Made by a program: the position numbers and the translations under genes. From Chlorobiota bacterium (GTDB lineage Bacteria; Bacteroidota; Chlorobiia; Chlorobiales; Chlorobiaceae): DNA of 64,000 nucleotides. Within the stretch, counting starts at the first letter, position 1. Each line of letters opens with the position of its first letter. The notes under the pieces are model-generated. The model was not told the DNA's origin and ran no database searches. It saw only the letters and a program-made list of their open reading frames with translations. Location: assembly GCA_016868665.1 (NCBI GenBank), contig VGGK01000001.1:42762-106761 (forward strand), written 5' to 3'. Below, piece by piece: positions 16,274-26,109 of this stretch.

Positions 16274-18241
16274 TTAACACCTTTCTCCAAGAAGTCTGCC
16301 AATTTCCGATCGGAGCGCCTTCAGCGTAAACGGCTTGCGTATGAATGCCTCGGCTCCCGGCAGCAGAGCGCAGCAGTCAAGCATATCGGCCGTATAGCCC
16401 GACATGTAGAGCGCTTTGAGTTCGGGTCTTGTAGAACGCAGCTGAGCGGCAAGCTCGCACCCGTTCATTTCGGGCATCATCACATCGGTCAGAAGCAGAT
16501 CGATCCTGCCGGGATATGACGATGCAATTTCGAGCGCTTCGGAGGGTCCGGATGCAATGAAAACAGCATAGCCCGACTCCTCGAGCACCTTGCGGCAAAG
16601 CTTCAGGATACCGGAATCGTCTTCAGCAAGAAGAATGGTCTTCCGTTCATGCCGTACATCGTCTCTGGCTTCAACGGCATCGCATTTCCCGTTTTCAGGT
16701 TCGAGACCGTCATGCCGGGGAAAAAACACATCGAACGCGGTACCCCGCCCTACTTCGCTGCGGCAATTGATAAATCCCCGGTTCTGCCTGACGATTCCGT
16801 ATACGGTCGAAAGCCCCAGCCCGCTCCCCTTATCGGGACCTTTGGTGGTATAATAAGGCTCCATAATACGCGGCAGATCCTTTTGACTGATACCGCAACC
16901 GTCGTCGGTTACCGTCAACACGGCGAAACAGCCCTGTTTTACGACAGAATCCAGAGCATCATGGCGACCATCGCGACCATCAAAACATGCGGAGCCTGTG
17001 GATATGCTGATGGTGCCGCTTCCGGTAATGGCGTCGCGCGCATTGACGCAGAGATTCATGACGATCTGATCGAGCTGGGAGGGGTCGATATGCACTGCAT
17101 AGCCTCCATTGCCGGGTCTCCACTGCAATGTAACCTGTTTGCCGAGGATCGGTTTCAGCATCGTTATCGCTCGTTCGATCACACCGTTAAGCTCCAGATG
17201 TTGCGGACACACCTCCTGCTGCTGCGCAAAGGCAAGCAACTGCCTTGTAAGATCGGCAGAATGCAGCGCTGTTTCGCGGATTGTCACAAGGGCCTCTTCA
17301 ACATGCTGCGCAGCATCATGCCGACCAAGCGCCATCTCTGCGCTCGCAAGCATAATTGCCAGCATATTGTTGAAATCATGCGCTATACCGCCGGCAAGCT
17401 GGCCGAGAAGTTCCATTTTTCCTGCCTGCTGCACCTGTCTTTCGAGCAGGGCATTCTGCTCCTCGGCAATCTTCCGCTGCGTTATATCAAGAGCCATACC
17501 AATGTAGCGGACAAGCGATCCTTCGCGGTCAAAAACCGGGGTGCCTTTCGACATGAGCCATCGGTGAGCACCATTGCCGTCGGCCACCCGCCACTCGACG
17601 ACGAACTCCTCGCCGTTGCGCGCGGCACGCTGCACGGTCAGTTCGGCATGATCGCGATCTTCGGGAACAACCGAATTCAGCCACGATTCGTATGAGGCTT
17701 TGCAGGAATACGGTTTCAGCCCATAGAGCTGCCACAGCTCGTCCGACCATAAATTTTCGTTTGAAACGACGTCCCACTCCCAGCTACCGGCACCTGCCTT
17801 AGCCATGACAAGCCGTAGCCGCTCGTTGCTTTTCGCAAGTTCGCTGGTCGCAAGCATGCGGTTGGTCTGGTATCGGGCCGAAGAGAGCGCGCAGCGCATG
17901 CCTTCGACGCTCAGAATACGGGACGAAATCTCGACCGGTATGGTTCTTCCGTCTTTATGCCGGTGAACCGCTTCGAAAACAACGCGACCGTCCCTCATCA
18001 ACGCATCTGTCGCCTTCTGCATATACCCAAGTGAAAGATCAGGGTCATCGAGGTCATACGGACTCATCTCCAGCAATTCCGCTTCGGTATAGCCCAGCAT
18101 AATACATGCGGAAGCGTTGACCAGCATAAACCTTCCCAGCTCGCCATGCTCCCCGATGGTATGCAGAAACATACCGTCGGAGTTATGATCCCAGAACAGT
18201 CTGCAGTGGATATCGATATTGAAATTCAGGTTATTGTTCAT
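16274..18241 (-). CDS. Hybrid histidine kinase (PAS-PAS-HisKA-HATPase-REC)
   Basis: The protein has 655 residues. PAS-1 (about 10-125, with MLGYTEAELLEMSPYDLDDP) and PAS-2 (about 140-262, with GSWEWDVVSNE and RYIGMALDITQRK) precede a kinase core with His at about 288 (GGIAHDFNNMLAIML), N box (VMNLCVNARDAI) and G boxes (VTDDGCGIS, GSGLGLSTVYGIV). The receiver domain starts near residue 537 (ILLAEDDSGI), with its Asp in LLLTDVMMPEMNG and Lys in FIRKPF. It is soluble, with no membrane segments. The kinase type is like the neighbouring large kinase. No dedicated regulator is adjacent upstream. Confidence 0.93.
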   Translation of the reverse strand: MNNNLNFNIDIHCRLFWDHNSDGMFLHTIGEHGELGRFMLVNASACIMLGYTEAELLEMSPYDLDDPDLSLGYMQKATDALMRDGRVVFEAVHRHKDGRTIPVEISSRILSVEGMRCALSSARYQTNRMLATSELAKSNERLRLVMAKAGAGSWEWDVVSNENLWSDELWQLYGLKPYSCKASYESWLNSVVPEDRDHAELTVQRAARNGEEFVVEWRVADGNGAHRWLMSKGTPVFDREGSLVRYIGMALDITQRKIAEEQNALLERQVQQAGKMELLGQLAGGIAHDFNNMLAIMLASAEMALGRHDAAQHVEEALVTIRETALHSADLTRQLLAFAQQQEVCPQHLELNGVIERAITMLKPILGKQVTLQWRPGNGGYAVHIDPSQLDQIVMNLCVNARDAITGSGTISISTGSACFDGRDGRHDALDSVVKQGCFAVLTVTDDGCGISQKDLPRIMEPYYTTKGPDKGSGLGLSTVYGIVRQNRGFINCRSEVGRGTAFDVFFPRHDGLEPENGKCDAVEARDDVRHERKTILLAEDDSGILKLCRKVLEESGYAVFIASGPSEALEIASSYPGRIDLLLTDVMMPEMNGCELAAQLRSTRPELKALYMSGYTADMLDCCALLPGAEAFIRKPFTLKALRSEIGRLLGERC

Positions 18242-18721
18242 CGCATAATCGCATTGCGGAATAATGGCTGTATGTCGTAAGCGTCATCTGCTGACAGAAA
18301 CACCGACATCCAGGTTGTCTTCGATGGAAGCGGGAAATAGATCGAAATGCATATAATGCAATTTGAAGAATATATCAAAACAACAAATAAACATAGTTCC
18401 GTTATATATAAAAAATATATAAATGATATATATAACCAATAACATCATAACAACCTTTAACAGCATAGCAATCGAAACATTACCAAAGTTCTCCGTTCCG
18501 ATTTTTTTTACAGGCATTTGCAACAACGATCCCTGCCGATGGTTCTCTGTACTAAAAGGGATATTTCACAACGACCCGAAAAAAATCTCAATTTTACATC
18601 GCAACAGGAATCAAGGCCGACGTTACGCTGATCGAGGAACTAATCATAAGAACATTGCGTAGTCAATCAGGATAGCAGAGCGGACAACAATCAGAACAGG
18701 ATCAACCGTTGCAGCGACTCC
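18242..18721. other. Intergenic between divergent kinase and copA
   Basis: This 480-nt region is AT-rich near 18340-18500 and must hold promoters for both divergent genes. No recognisable CopY/CueR-type palindrome or RNA gene was identified by eye. Confidence 0.45.
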
Positions 18722-21004
18722 ATGGATGATACTATTTACCACGTCAAAGGCATGCACTGCGCAAGCTGTGCCGCAATAATCACAAAGAAACTCTCTGAAA
18801 CCGCAGGAATCGGAAAGGTCGATGTGAATCCTGCAACGGAAGAGGCAAAAATCACTTTCAGCGATAAACCTCTTTCCGACGATGAACTTAATGCCGTCGT
18901 AAGAAAATACGGCTATGAGCTTGTCAGTGAGAAAAGCGGAGCCGGATCTTCCGCAGCGGGCATCGGATCCGTAACCCTGACTTCAGGCAACGAATTGTTC
19001 GCCCACAAGGAGGAACAACTCGAACGCCAGAGAAAACTCGTCATGCGCTCGCTGCCTGCAGCCCTGCTTGTATTCCTTTTCATGATGTGGGATATCGCCG
19101 CATCGGCATTCAGCAGCCTGCCCCATATGCCTCTGTCCATGGAGGTTTTCAACGGCGTCACCATGATTCTTGCGGCGTTCTTCATTTTTCGCATCGGCAC
19201 GCAGTTTCTCGACGGTATCAGGATGTTCTTGCGCCATAAAGTTGCCAACATGGATACGCTGATCGGCATCGGAACACTTTCGGCATTTACCTACAGCTCC
19301 ATTGTCACGATTTTCCCCTCCCTCAGAGAACTGCTCGCACTGCCATCGCACACCTATTTCGATGTCACCATCGTCGTCATCGGATTCGTTCATCTCGGCA
19401 AATACCTGGAATCCCGATCGAGACTGAAAACCGGCGAAGCGATAGGCAGACTCGTCGGCCTCCAGGCAAAATCAGCAATAGTGCTCCGTAAAGGCGAGGA
19501 AATCGAGATTCCGGTAGAGGAAGTGAAAAAAGGAAATCTTCTGCTTGTCAAACCGGGAGCTAAAATTCCCGTTGACGGCATCATTGCAAAAGGCAGTTCC
19601 TCGATAGACGAATCGATGGTGACCGGCGAACCGTTTCCCGTTGACCGCAAAGAGGGCGACAAGGTAATGGCCGGCACGATTAACAGGCAGGGATCGTTCA
19701 CCTTCACTGCCATGAAAGTCGGCAAGGAAACCCTGCTCGCCCGCATCATTGCCATGGTCGAAGAGGCGCAGGGCTCGAAAGCCCCGATTCAGAATATCGC
19801 CGATCGTATCGCAGCCGTTTTCGTGCCGGCGGTACTCGCGATTGACGTATCAACCCTCATCGCATGGCTTACCCTGGGCTCATCGATCCTCGGGTTCCAG
19901 TCCGCGCTCCCCTACGCCGTCATGGGATTCGTGGGCATCCTCGTCATCGCCTGCCCCTGCGCGCTCGGCCTTGCCACCCCCACCGCCATCATCACGGGAA
20001 TAGGGAAAGGGGCGCAAAACGGCATGCTTATCCGTAATGCAGAGAGCCTCGAACGCCTCAGCCGGGTCGATACCGTCGTGCTCGATAAAACCGGAACCAT
20101 CACTAAAGGAGCTCCAACCCTCAGCGATACGATCCCGCTCGACAACGGCATAACGGCCGACGCCCTGCTTCAGTTAGCCGCCGGAGTGGAACGATACTCC
20201 GAACACCCGCTTGCCGAAGCAATTGTCCGGGCAGCTAAATCAGAAAAGCTGGAACTGCCTGAAATGACCGCATTCGAGGCTTCCGAAGGTTTCGGCGTTA
20301 AAGCCATGCAGGGCGACGTTCAGGTGATGGTCAGAAAACCCGTCATGCAGGAAACCCTGCTGCCGGCTCTTCAAGCCTTGCTGGAGCAGGGAAAAACCGT
20401 CGTCATCGTGGAAATCGACCGGAAAGCGGCTGGAATCATAGCTCTTTCAGACTCGCTGAAAGAAGGAGCGAAAGAAGCCGTCGCTGCCATGAAAAAACAA
20501 GGAATGAGAATCGTCATGATGACCGGCGACAATCCTGCAGCGGCATCGCATATCGCTTCGCTTGCAGGAATCGACGAGGTGATCGCCGGAGTGCTGCCAA
20601 CCGAAAAAGCCGCAAAAATCAAAAAGCTGCAGGATGAGGGAAACATTGTGGCCATGGCCGGAGACGGCATTAACGACGCTCCTGCCCTGGTCTGCGCAGA
20701 CGTCGGGATCGCTATGGCCACCGGAACCGACATCGCCATGGAATCGGCCGGCATAACGCTCCTTAAAGGGGATATCCGCAAACTCCCGCAAGCCATCACG
20801 CTCTCCCGGGCCACAATGCGAATCATCCGGCAGAACCTGTTCTGGGCATTCATTTACAACATCGTCGGCATTCCCCTTGCGGCAGGGGCGCTCTATCCGG
20901 TTTTCGGCATCGTCCTCAATCCGGTTTTTTCCGGTATAGCCATGGCGGGAAGCAGCGTATCGGTCGTCAGCAACTCGCTTCGGCTGAAAACCATTAAACT
21001 CTGA
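18722..21004 (+). CDS. copA: Cu+-exporting P1B-type ATPase
   Basis: The protein has 760 residues. One N-terminal heavy-metal-associated domain carries GMHCASCAA (C13, C16). Membrane helices follow, then the actuator motif VTGEPFPVDR, the metal-site CPC in the sixth helix (C411-P412-C413), the phosphorylation motif DKTGTITKG (D455), the HP signature SEHPLAEA, and GDGINDAPAL. The C-terminal AGSSVSVVSNSLRL is the M7/M8 motif typical of Cu+ transporters. It pumps cytosolic Cu+ outwards at the cost of ATP. The start has no clear Shine-Dalgarno sequence, but the HMA domain begins at once. A small exported protein gene follows 23 nt later, probably co-transcribed. Confidence 0.95.
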   Translation: MDDTIYHVKGMHCASCAAIITKKLSETAGIGKVDVNPATEEAKITFSDKPLSDDELNAVVRKYGYELVSEKSGAGSSAAGIGSVTLTSGNELFAHKEEQLERQRKLVMRSLPAALLVFLFMMWDIAASAFSSLPHMPLSMEVFNGVTMILAAFFIFRIGTQFLDGIRMFLRHKVANMDTLIGIGTLSAFTYSSIVTIFPSLRELLALPSHTYFDVTIVVIGFVHLGKYLESRSRLKTGEAIGRLVGLQAKSAIVLRKGEEIEIPVEEVKKGNLLLVKPGAKIPVDGIIAKGSSSIDESMVTGEPFPVDRKEGDKVMAGTINRQGSFTFTAMKVGKETLLARIIAMVEEAQGSKAPIQNIADRIAAVFVPAVLAIDVSTLIAWLTLGSSILGFQSALPYAVMGFVGILVIACPCALGLATPTAIITGIGKGAQNGMLIRNAESLERLSRVDTVVLDKTGTITKGAPTLSDTIPLDNGITADALLQLAAGVERYSEHPLAEAIVRAAKSEKLELPEMTAFEASEGFGVKAMQGDVQVMVRKPVMQETLLPALQALLEQGKTVVIVEIDRKAAGIIALSDSLKEGAKEAVAAMKKQGMRIVMMTGDNPAAASHIASLAGIDEVIAGVLPTEKAAKIKKLQDEGNIVAMAGDGINDAPALVCADVGIAMATGTDIAMESAGITLLKGDIRKLPQAITLSRATMRIIRQNLFWAFIYNIVGIPLAAGALYPVFGIVLNPVFSGIAMAGSSVSVVSNSLRLKTIKL

Positions 21005-21027
21005 ACGAAACAGGCATATATGGAGAA

Positions 21028-21489
21028 ATGATGCGTCACCTGTTTTCAATCCTCTGGTGCCTGGTCATATTGACCGGCAGCAGCGTAGGGCTTTACAGCG
21101 CACCTATGCCAGCCATCGGTCCAATGACGATACGGGGAACCATCGAAGAGGTAACCTGGCAGCCGGACAAATTCATAAAAGCATCTTACATCGTCCGCGA
21201 CGGCAAAAGGCACTATGCATCGGGCTCTCCGGGTAAGGATCGTACTTTTCCGGCTCATTACGGCATCATGCTCGTAAGGACGCGGGTGACGAACGAAGAT
21301 GGTGCCGATCCTGAATATTCCCATGCAAGCGGCAAGCCTCTCCGCGTCGTCATCAACCACGCTCAAAACGACGGATTTCTGAAAAAAGGAATGAGAATTG
21401 CCGTTTATGGATACAGGGTCCGTGGGGACGAAGGCGGCGACTGGCACTATTACAGAAAAATAGCGATGCTGCGGCGGCCTGCAAGGTAA
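21028..21489 (+). CDS. Small exported protein of unknown function
   Basis: The protein has 153 residues behind a GGAG site (tatggagaaatgatgcg). MRHLFSILWCLVILTGSSVGLYSAP is a signal peptide. The mature part (about 125 residues) reads as a beta-rich domain: TIRGTIEEVTWQPDKFIKAS, SGSPGKDRTFPAHYGIML, GKPLRVVINHAQNDGFLKKG and MRIAVYGYRVRGDEGGDW. The IxGxIxxVxW...KGMxIxVxGYxxxGDEGG pattern suggests an OB-like fold. It follows copA at 23 nt and ends before a terminator, so a periplasmic role tied to copper handling is conceivable but unproven; it lacks Cys or Met-rich motifs. Confidence 0.75.
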   Translation: MMRHLFSILWCLVILTGSSVGLYSAPMPAIGPMTIRGTIEEVTWQPDKFIKASYIVRDGKRHYASGSPGKDRTFPAHYGIMLVRTRVTNEDGADPEYSHASGKPLRVVINHAQNDGFLKKGMRIAVYGYRVRGDEGGDWHYYRKIAMLRRPAR

Positions 21490-21510
21490 TCGGACTTACC
21501 GGGCAATAAA

Positions 21511-21544
21511 AAAGGCGGCTACGGAACCTGCCGTAACCGCCTTT
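21511..21544. terminator. Bidirectional intrinsic terminator
   Basis: The stem aaaggcggctacgg/ccgtaaccgccttt has one mismatch, with loop aacctg and flanking A and T tracts. It serves the copA transcript from the left and the two tRNA genes from the right. Confidence 0.8.
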
Positions 21545-21548
21545 ACCG

Positions 21549-21621
21549 TCGGGGTGGCGGGACTCGAACCCACGACCTCTGCGTCCCGAACGCAGCACTC
21601 TACCATCTGAGCCACACCCCG
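21549..21621 (-). tRNA. tRNA-Pro (anticodon CGG)
   Basis: The 73-nt cloverleaf on the minus strand has acceptor CGGGGTG/CACCCCG, a D arm with GGCTCAGATGGTAGAGT, anticodon stem CTGCG/CGCAG with loop TTCGGGA (anticodon CGG, reads CCG), and a T loop GTTCGAGTC. No CCA is encoded. It lies 15 nt downstream of tRNA-Arg and is probably co-transcribed with it. Confidence 0.92.
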
Positions 21622-21636
21622 AAAACTGTTTTCCTG

Positions 21637-21709
21637 CGCCCTTGGACAGACTCGAACTGCCGACCTTTGGTTCCGGAAACCACTGCTCTATCCACTGAGC
21701 TACAAGGGC
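21637..21709 (-). tRNA. tRNA-Arg (anticodon CCG)
   Basis: The 73-nt cloverleaf on the minus strand has acceptor GCCCTTG/CAAGGGC, D arm TAGCTCAGTGGATAGAGCA, anticodon loop TTCCGGA (anticodon CCG, reads CGG), and T loop GTTCGAGTC. The outer pair of the anticodon stem is a G-A mismatch. It is the first gene of a two-tRNA unit on the minus strand. Confidence 0.9.
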
Positions 21710-21794
21710 ACGCTGAGTCAACCGACGCCGATTGTATCAGGGTTTTGAAGATATAAAATTCGACCCTATCGCACAACTTTTTTCCCGAGAAAAA

Positions 21795-23180
21795 TCAGTT
21801 CTCCCGTCCCTCTGCTTTCAGAATCGCCTCCGCGGCAAGATTTGCGCTCATGACCGCGCCGCCCATAGAATCGTAGTAGAGCTGGCGGGAAAAACCCCCG
21901 GCAATAAACAGATTGCGAACCGGAGTTGCCTGCGTCGGGCGGTACTGCTCCATATTCGGCAGGGGCGCATAGACGGAATTCGGTATTTTCACCAGGGTGG
22001 ATTTAAGCACTTTCGCCCCATCGGTCTGGTAAGGATAACAGGAACGGACACTGAGATCGACCTGCCGGATAATCTCTTCCCTGGAAAGCCGCATGAGATC
22101 GCGGGCGGGCGCAACGCAGAACTCGAAGCGGGTCATGCCCTCGAACGGTTTTCCACGAAGCGTCCGGTACTCCGGGGTTGTGCGGGCAAGATCGGCATAT
22201 ACCGGAATGATGCCGTCGGGACTGAAGAGCACATTGTCATCCTGTACGATCTGCCGATCATACCAGATCTGGACGGAAATGACCGGAACGCCTTCGAGAT
22301 TCGAAAGTCCTCCGAAAAAACGGTCATGCTGTTTGAGCCCGGCAGGAAGCACCCTGTTGAGCGTGTGGATCGGAAGAGCCGAGAGATAGTAGTCCGCAGT
22401 AAGGATTTCTCCGTTCCGGAGCTGTACTCCTCTGATCTCCCCTCCGTCGAAAAGCAGTTCATCGACAGCGGTTCTGTTCCTGAAAACCGCGCCGCGGGAG
22501 ATCGAGTAATCGAGAAGGGGCTGATGGAGATACTCCTGGGGAGATCCTTTCAGAAACCCCATGCAGGAAGAATCCGGTATGCGATAGAAGGTTTCGGTAA
22601 CATCGAGAATGATCTTCGCGGAAATTTCCTCGGGAGGAATGAACTTCAGCGCAAGCGACATCGGCCTGAACATTTTCTCCATGAGCCGTTTTCCGAACCG
22701 CTTCTGTTCGGCCCATTCGGCAAAGGTGAGATGATCCTGGGTCGGCGGATAACCGGACTGCTTCAGGGCGAGAGGTATAAGCGAACGGGAAAACGAAGCC
22801 ATCTCACCGAAAGAAAAATAACCGTTTCTGACAATGGCCGGCAGCAGATGGAGCGGGCTTGGAAGATCCCAGGTATTGAAGGTGAAGCGCTTGCCTCCTT
22901 CGAGCGTATAGGTAAGCTGATGATCTTTCCAGAGAACCGCATGATAGCTCCTGATCTCCTTCATCAGATCGTAAAGCACGTCGTAGGCACCGAAAAAGCA
23001 ATGGGTTCCCGACTCTATCCAGTCGCCCTCCTCATCTTTCCACGCCGAAACCTTGCCTCCGTATATATCTCTCTTTTCCAGTACCCTGACCTGCAGCCCT
23101 CTGTCCGTCAGTCGTTTTGCGGCCGTAAGACCGGCAAGACCGCCGCCGAGTATCAGTACCGTTTTTTTATCTGAACTCAT
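21795..23180 (-). CDS. Carotene desaturase of the CrtP/CrtQ (plant-type) family
   Basis: The protein has 461 residues from ATG 23180; a GTG 27 nt upstream is a possible but less likely start. The FAD-binding motif [20 protein letters not shown] is at the N-terminus, followed by [20 protein letters not shown] and FFGAYDVL as in phytoene desaturases. The segment [14 protein letters not shown] is reminiscent of zeta-carotene desaturases, and a C-terminal [20 protein letters not shown] closes the FAD site. It removes hydrogen from phytoene or zeta-carotene on the way to lycopene. Green sulfur bacteria use this poly-cis route with CrtP, CrtQ and CrtH instead of CrtI. Whether this is CrtP or CrtQ cannot be settled by eye. 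It is followed on the same strand by no further carotenoid gene. Confidence 0.85.
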   Translation of the reverse strand: MSSDKKTVLILGGGLAGLTAAKRLTDRGLQVRVLEKRDIYGGKVSAWKDEEGDWIESGTHCFFGAYDVLYDLMKEIRSYHAVLWKDHQLTYTLEGGKRFTFNTWDLPSPLHLLPAIVRNGYFSFGEMASFSRSLIPLALKQSGYPPTQDHLTFAEWAEQKRFGKRLMEKMFRPMSLALKFIPPEEISAKIILDVTETFYRIPDSSCMGFLKGSPQEYLHQPLLDYSISRGAVFRNRTAVDELLFDGGEIRGVQLRNGEILTADYYLSALPIHTLNRVLPAGLKQHDRFFGGLSNLEGVPVISVQIWYDRQIVQDDNVLFSPDGIIPVYADLARTTPEYRTLRGKPFEGMTRFEFCVAPARDLMRLSREEIIRQVDLSVRSCYPYQTDGAKVLKSTLVKIPNSVYAPLPNMEQYRPTQATPVRNLFIAGGFSRQLYYDSMGGAVMSANLAAEAILKAEGREN

Positions 23181-23225
23181 GATAATACGTTTCTCGTTTA
23201 ACCTCACCGGCAGGGAAAAACGGCC

Positions 23226-23846
23226 TCAGACCGCAAACCTTCCCTCCATCGCCCGTGAAAGCGTTGCTTCGTCAATAAACTCGAGCTCTGCACCGACAGG
23301 AATGCCGCGGGCGATCTTCGTGACGGCAATGCCGTACGGCTTGAGCAGTCTGCCGATATACATCGAGGTGGTTTCCCCTTCGACCGTAGGGTTGAGCGCC
23401 AGCACTACCTCCCTGACAGGATTTTCTTCGCAGGTTTTTTTTTCAAAGCGGACAAGCAGTTCATGGAGCCTGATGTCGTCAGGCCCTATACCGTCAAGAG
23501 GAGATATAAGACCATGAAGCACATGGTACTGCCCCTTGTAATGTCCTGTTTTTTCAAATGCAAGTACATCGGCAGGAGATTCGACCACACAGATAACCGT
23601 ACGGTCGCGGGCCGTGCTGCGGCAGATATGGCATGGGTCTGCGTCACGATCGGTAACATTCTGGCATACCGAGCAGCGTACGACTTTTTCCTTGATATCG
23701 ACAAGCGCTCGGGCCAGCGTTTCGGCTGCGGTCCTCGGCTGCTGCAGGATGTACATTGCAAGACGCTGGGCAGTTTTACGCCCGATACCCGGCAGTTTTG
23801 AAAACTCCTCTATCAGTGTTTCTATAGCCGCCGACGTATACCGCAT
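23226..23846 (-). CDS. recR: Recombination mediator RecR
   Basis: The protein has 206 residues. A helix-hairpin-helix ([14 protein letters not shown]) is near residue 18. A four-Cys zinc finger ([18 protein letters not shown]) is at about 58-75. A Toprim domain ([20 protein letters not shown]) and a conserved end region ([19 protein letters not shown]) follow. RecR works with RecF and RecO to load RecA at gapped DNA. The neighbouring ybaB/ebfC gene just upstream is the common bacterial arrangement. Confidence 0.96.
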   Translation of the reverse strand: MRYTSAAIETLIEEFSKLPGIGRKTAQRLAMYILQQPRTAAETLARALVDIKEKVVRCSVCQNVTDRDADPCHICRSTARDRTVICVVESPADVLAFEKTGHYKGQYHVLHGLISPLDGIGPDDIRLHELLVRFEKKTCEENPVREVVLALNPTVEGETTSMYIGRLLKPYGIAVTKIARGIPVGAELEFIDEATLSRAMEGRFAV

Positions 23847-23852
23847 GAAATG

Positions 23853-24188
23853 CTATTTACCGAGGTTCATGTTCTTCAGGATATCCGCGGGGTTGATCAT
23901 GCCGCCGGCTGCTTTGGATATCTCTTCCTGGGCGAGCGCCGCCGAAGCGTCGAGAGCATTATTGACCGCCGCAATCACCAGATCCTGCACCATCTCGACG
24001 TCGTCGAGGATATCGGGATCGATGGAGAGCGAAAGCAGTTTCTGCTTGCCGCTCACGCTGACCTTCACCATGCCGCCGCCGGACTCGCCATGCGCAACAA
24101 GTTTTTCAAGCTGATTCTGCACATCCTGCATTTTCTCGCCGGCTTTCTGAATCTGCTTCATCATATCGCCTAAATTCGGCATACCCAT
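23853..24188 (-). CDS. ybaB: YbaB/EbfC nucleoid-associated protein
   Basis: The protein has 111 residues. An N-terminal helix is rich in Met and Gln ([20 protein letters not shown]). The signature [19 protein letters not shown] and a C-terminal helix with [12 protein letters not shown] follow. It forms a tweezer-like dimer that binds DNA. The recR start codon lies 6 nt after its stop, so the two are co-transcribed. Confidence 0.93.
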   Translation of the reverse strand: MGMPNLGDMMKQIQKAGEKMQDVQNQLEKLVAHGESGGGMVKVSVSGKQKLLSLSIDPDILDDVEMVQDLVIAAVNNALDASAALAQEEISKAAGGMINPADILKNMNLGK

Positions 24189-24246
24189 CGTTCAGTGTTC
24201 CTTTACAATAGTTTCGTTTACTTCCGCGGTTAATGCGACCCTTATC

Positions 24247-25227
24247 TCACTTCCTGCGAAGAGCCAGATAGATTTTTTCGAGAATATCTGCTGTAGTGAG
24301 CTTGTATTTATCAAGCAGCGCATCAGGTTTGCCCGACTCGCCGAACCGATCCTCGACGCCCACCATCTCGATCGGCACCGGTATGTTGCGGGCACAGACC
24401 GCAGCGACGGCATCTCCCAGGCCGTTATGGATCTGATGCTCCTCTGCAGTCACGATGGCGCCGGTATCGTTGGCGGCGCGGACAATGGCCAGGGTGTCGA
24501 TCGGCTTGATGGTGTGCATGTTGATCACCCGTACGCCTACGCCCTCTTTTTCAAGAATACTGGCGGCTTCGAGGGCTTTCCATACCATGATGCCGCAGGC
24601 TATGACCGTGACATCGCTGCCCGGATGCAGCTCGATGGATTTGCCGATCTCGAATCCATCCTCGTCGAGCGTAAAATCAGGCACGTTCGGCCGTCCGAAA
24701 CGGAAATAGAGCGGCCCTTCGTGTTTTGCAATCGCTCTTGCCGCACGTTTGGTTTCGCTGTAGTCGCAGGGCACCACAACGGTCATCCGCGGAAGTCCGC
24801 GCATGAGACCGATATCCTCGAGAATCTGATGGGTGGCGCCGTCTTCGCCGAGCGTCAGGCCGGCGTGCGAAGCGCAGATCTTCACATTGAGGTTCGAATA
24901 GCATACCGACTGGCGGATCTGGTCGTAGACCCGTCCGGTCGCGAAAACGGCAAAACTTGCCGCAAAAGGGATTTTTCCGGTCGTCGCAAGACCTGCCGCC
25001 ATGGAAATCATGTTGGCTTCGGCAATACCGGTCTGAAAAAAACGGTCGGGAAAAGCATCGCGGAACTGGTTCATGTTAAGTGAACCGGTCAGATCGGCAC
25101 AAAGCCCGACGACGGCGCTGTTCTCGCGTCCGATCTCAAGCAGAGCTTCGCCGAACCCGGTACGGGTGGCCTTGTTCCCCCGCGAAACATAGTGAAGGGG
25201 GGCCGCGTCGATGTTATTTTCTCCCAT
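24247..25227 (-). CDS. Transketolase, C-terminal subunit
   Basis: The protein has 326 residues and corresponds to the pyrimidine-binding and C-terminal domains only: [39 protein letters not shown] (the Glu that activates thiamine diphosphate), [19 protein letters not shown], then [11 protein letters not shown] and [16 protein letters not shown]. Split transketolases have the thiamine-pyrophosphate-binding half in a separate gene. That gene is not in this window, because ksgA lies divergently upstream. The start is supported by a GGAA site 6 nt upstream. It would function in the non-oxidative pentose phosphate route with its missing partner, or as a related sugar-phosphate transketolase. Confidence 0.87.
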   Translation of the reverse strand: MGENNIDAAPLHYVSRGNKATRTGFGEALLEIGRENSAVVGLCADLTGSLNMNQFRDAFPDRFFQTGIAEANMISMAAGLATTGKIPFAASFAVFATGRVYDQIRQSVCYSNLNVKICASHAGLTLGEDGATHQILEDIGLMRGLPRMTVVVPCDYSETKRAARAIAKHEGPLYFRFGRPNVPDFTLDEDGFEIGKSIELHPGSDVTVIACGIMVWKALEAASILEKEGVGVRVINMHTIKPIDTLAIVRAANDTGAIVTAEEHQIHNGLGDAVAAVCARNIPVPIEMVGVEDRFGESGKPDALLDKYKLTTADILEKIYLALRRK

Positions 25228-25301
25228 TAATTCCAGAATAACTTAAATTAAAAAAAGTAGTTCCGCCCGGCATTAAATGAAAGAGGAAAACTCCGGACAT
25301 C

Positions 25302-26087
25302 ATGGTAAAAGTTGAATATAAGCATACAGAAATAGCGGTAAAAAAACAATTAGGGCAGAACTTTCTCACCGACCGGAATATCCCGAAAAAAATCGTCAGA
25401 ATTTCCGAAGCCGAAAATGCTGATCGCATCCTTGAAATCGGTCCCGGCTTCGGCGCGCTGACCAGGGAAATCAGGGAAATCGCGCCCTCGTTCACGGTTA
25501 TCGAAAAAGACCCGAAACTCGCGGCATTCATCCGTTCCGAATACCCGGAGCTTACCGTCATCGAAGCGGATTTCCTTAAGACCGACCTGCAGGCTCTTGC
25601 CGGCGATGGCAAGCTGTGCGTTCTCGGAAATATCCCCTACTCGATTACAAGTCCGATCCTCTTCAAGCTGCTTGAAAACCGGAAAAGTATAACCAGGGCC
25701 ACACTCATGATGCAGCACGAAGTAGCCATGCGTATCGTTGCTGAACCTTCCACCAGGGATTATGGCATCCTTGCCGTTCAGTTGCAGGCATTCTTCGACA
25801 TCGAATACTGCTTCAAGGTTGGTCGCAAGGTATTCAAACCCCAACCGGGTGTGGACAGCGCCGTAATCACCATGAAACCGAAAGAACATGTACCGCTCGC
25901 GGATCCGGAAGGGTTCAGCCGTTTTGTGAGGTGCGCTTTCCGCCAGCGCCGCAAGACGCTCATGAACAACCTAAAGGAGAACTACCTCCTTGATCAGGCT
26001 TCGCCTGAAACACTTGCGCTGCGTGCCGAAGCGCTGACTGTTGAAGATTTTTTCCGACTGTTTAGGGCGGTGTCGCAAAAATACTGA
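25302..26087 (+). CDS. ksgA: 16S rRNA dimethyladenosine transferase
   Basis: The protein has 261 residues. It shows KKQLGQNFLTDRNIPKKIV, the SAM motif ILEIGPGFGALTREI, the catalytic motif NIPYSITSPILFK and the C-terminal RCAFRQRRKTLMNNL. It dimethylates two adjacent adenosines near the 3' end of 16S rRNA during small-subunit maturation. The next gene starts 22 nt downstream and may be co-transcribed. Confidence 0.95.
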   Translation: MVKVEYKHTEIAVKKQLGQNFLTDRNIPKKIVRISEAENADRILEIGPGFGALTREIREIAPSFTVIEKDPKLAAFIRSEYPELTVIEADFLKTDLQALAGDGKLCVLGNIPYSITSPILFKLLENRKSITRATLMMQHEVAMRIVAEPSTRDYGILAVQLQAFFDIEYCFKVGRKVFKPQPGVDSAVITMKPKEHVPLADPEGFSRFVRCAFRQRRKTLMNNLKENYLLDQASPETLALRAEALTVEDFFRLFRAVSQKY

Positions 26088-26109
26088 TACCAAAAATACT
26101 GTCTTGATC

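Noticed and set aside
16649..17695. 348-codon plus-strand ORF opposite the 655-residue kinase
   Set aside because: Shadow ORF; the kinase motifs on the other strand are complete.
21353..21721. Minus-strand ORF with AQWIEQWFPEPKVGSSSL
   Set aside because: This is a conceptual translation of the tRNA-Arg and tRNA-Pro genes, a classic false ORF.
21732..23174. 480-codon plus-strand ORF opposite the carotene desaturase
   Set aside because: It is antisense to a clear family member, has no motifs and is a codon-bias shadow.
24247..25227. Transketolase as a truncated pseudogene
   Set aside because: Start codon, ribosome-binding site and domains are consistent with a known split two-subunit form.
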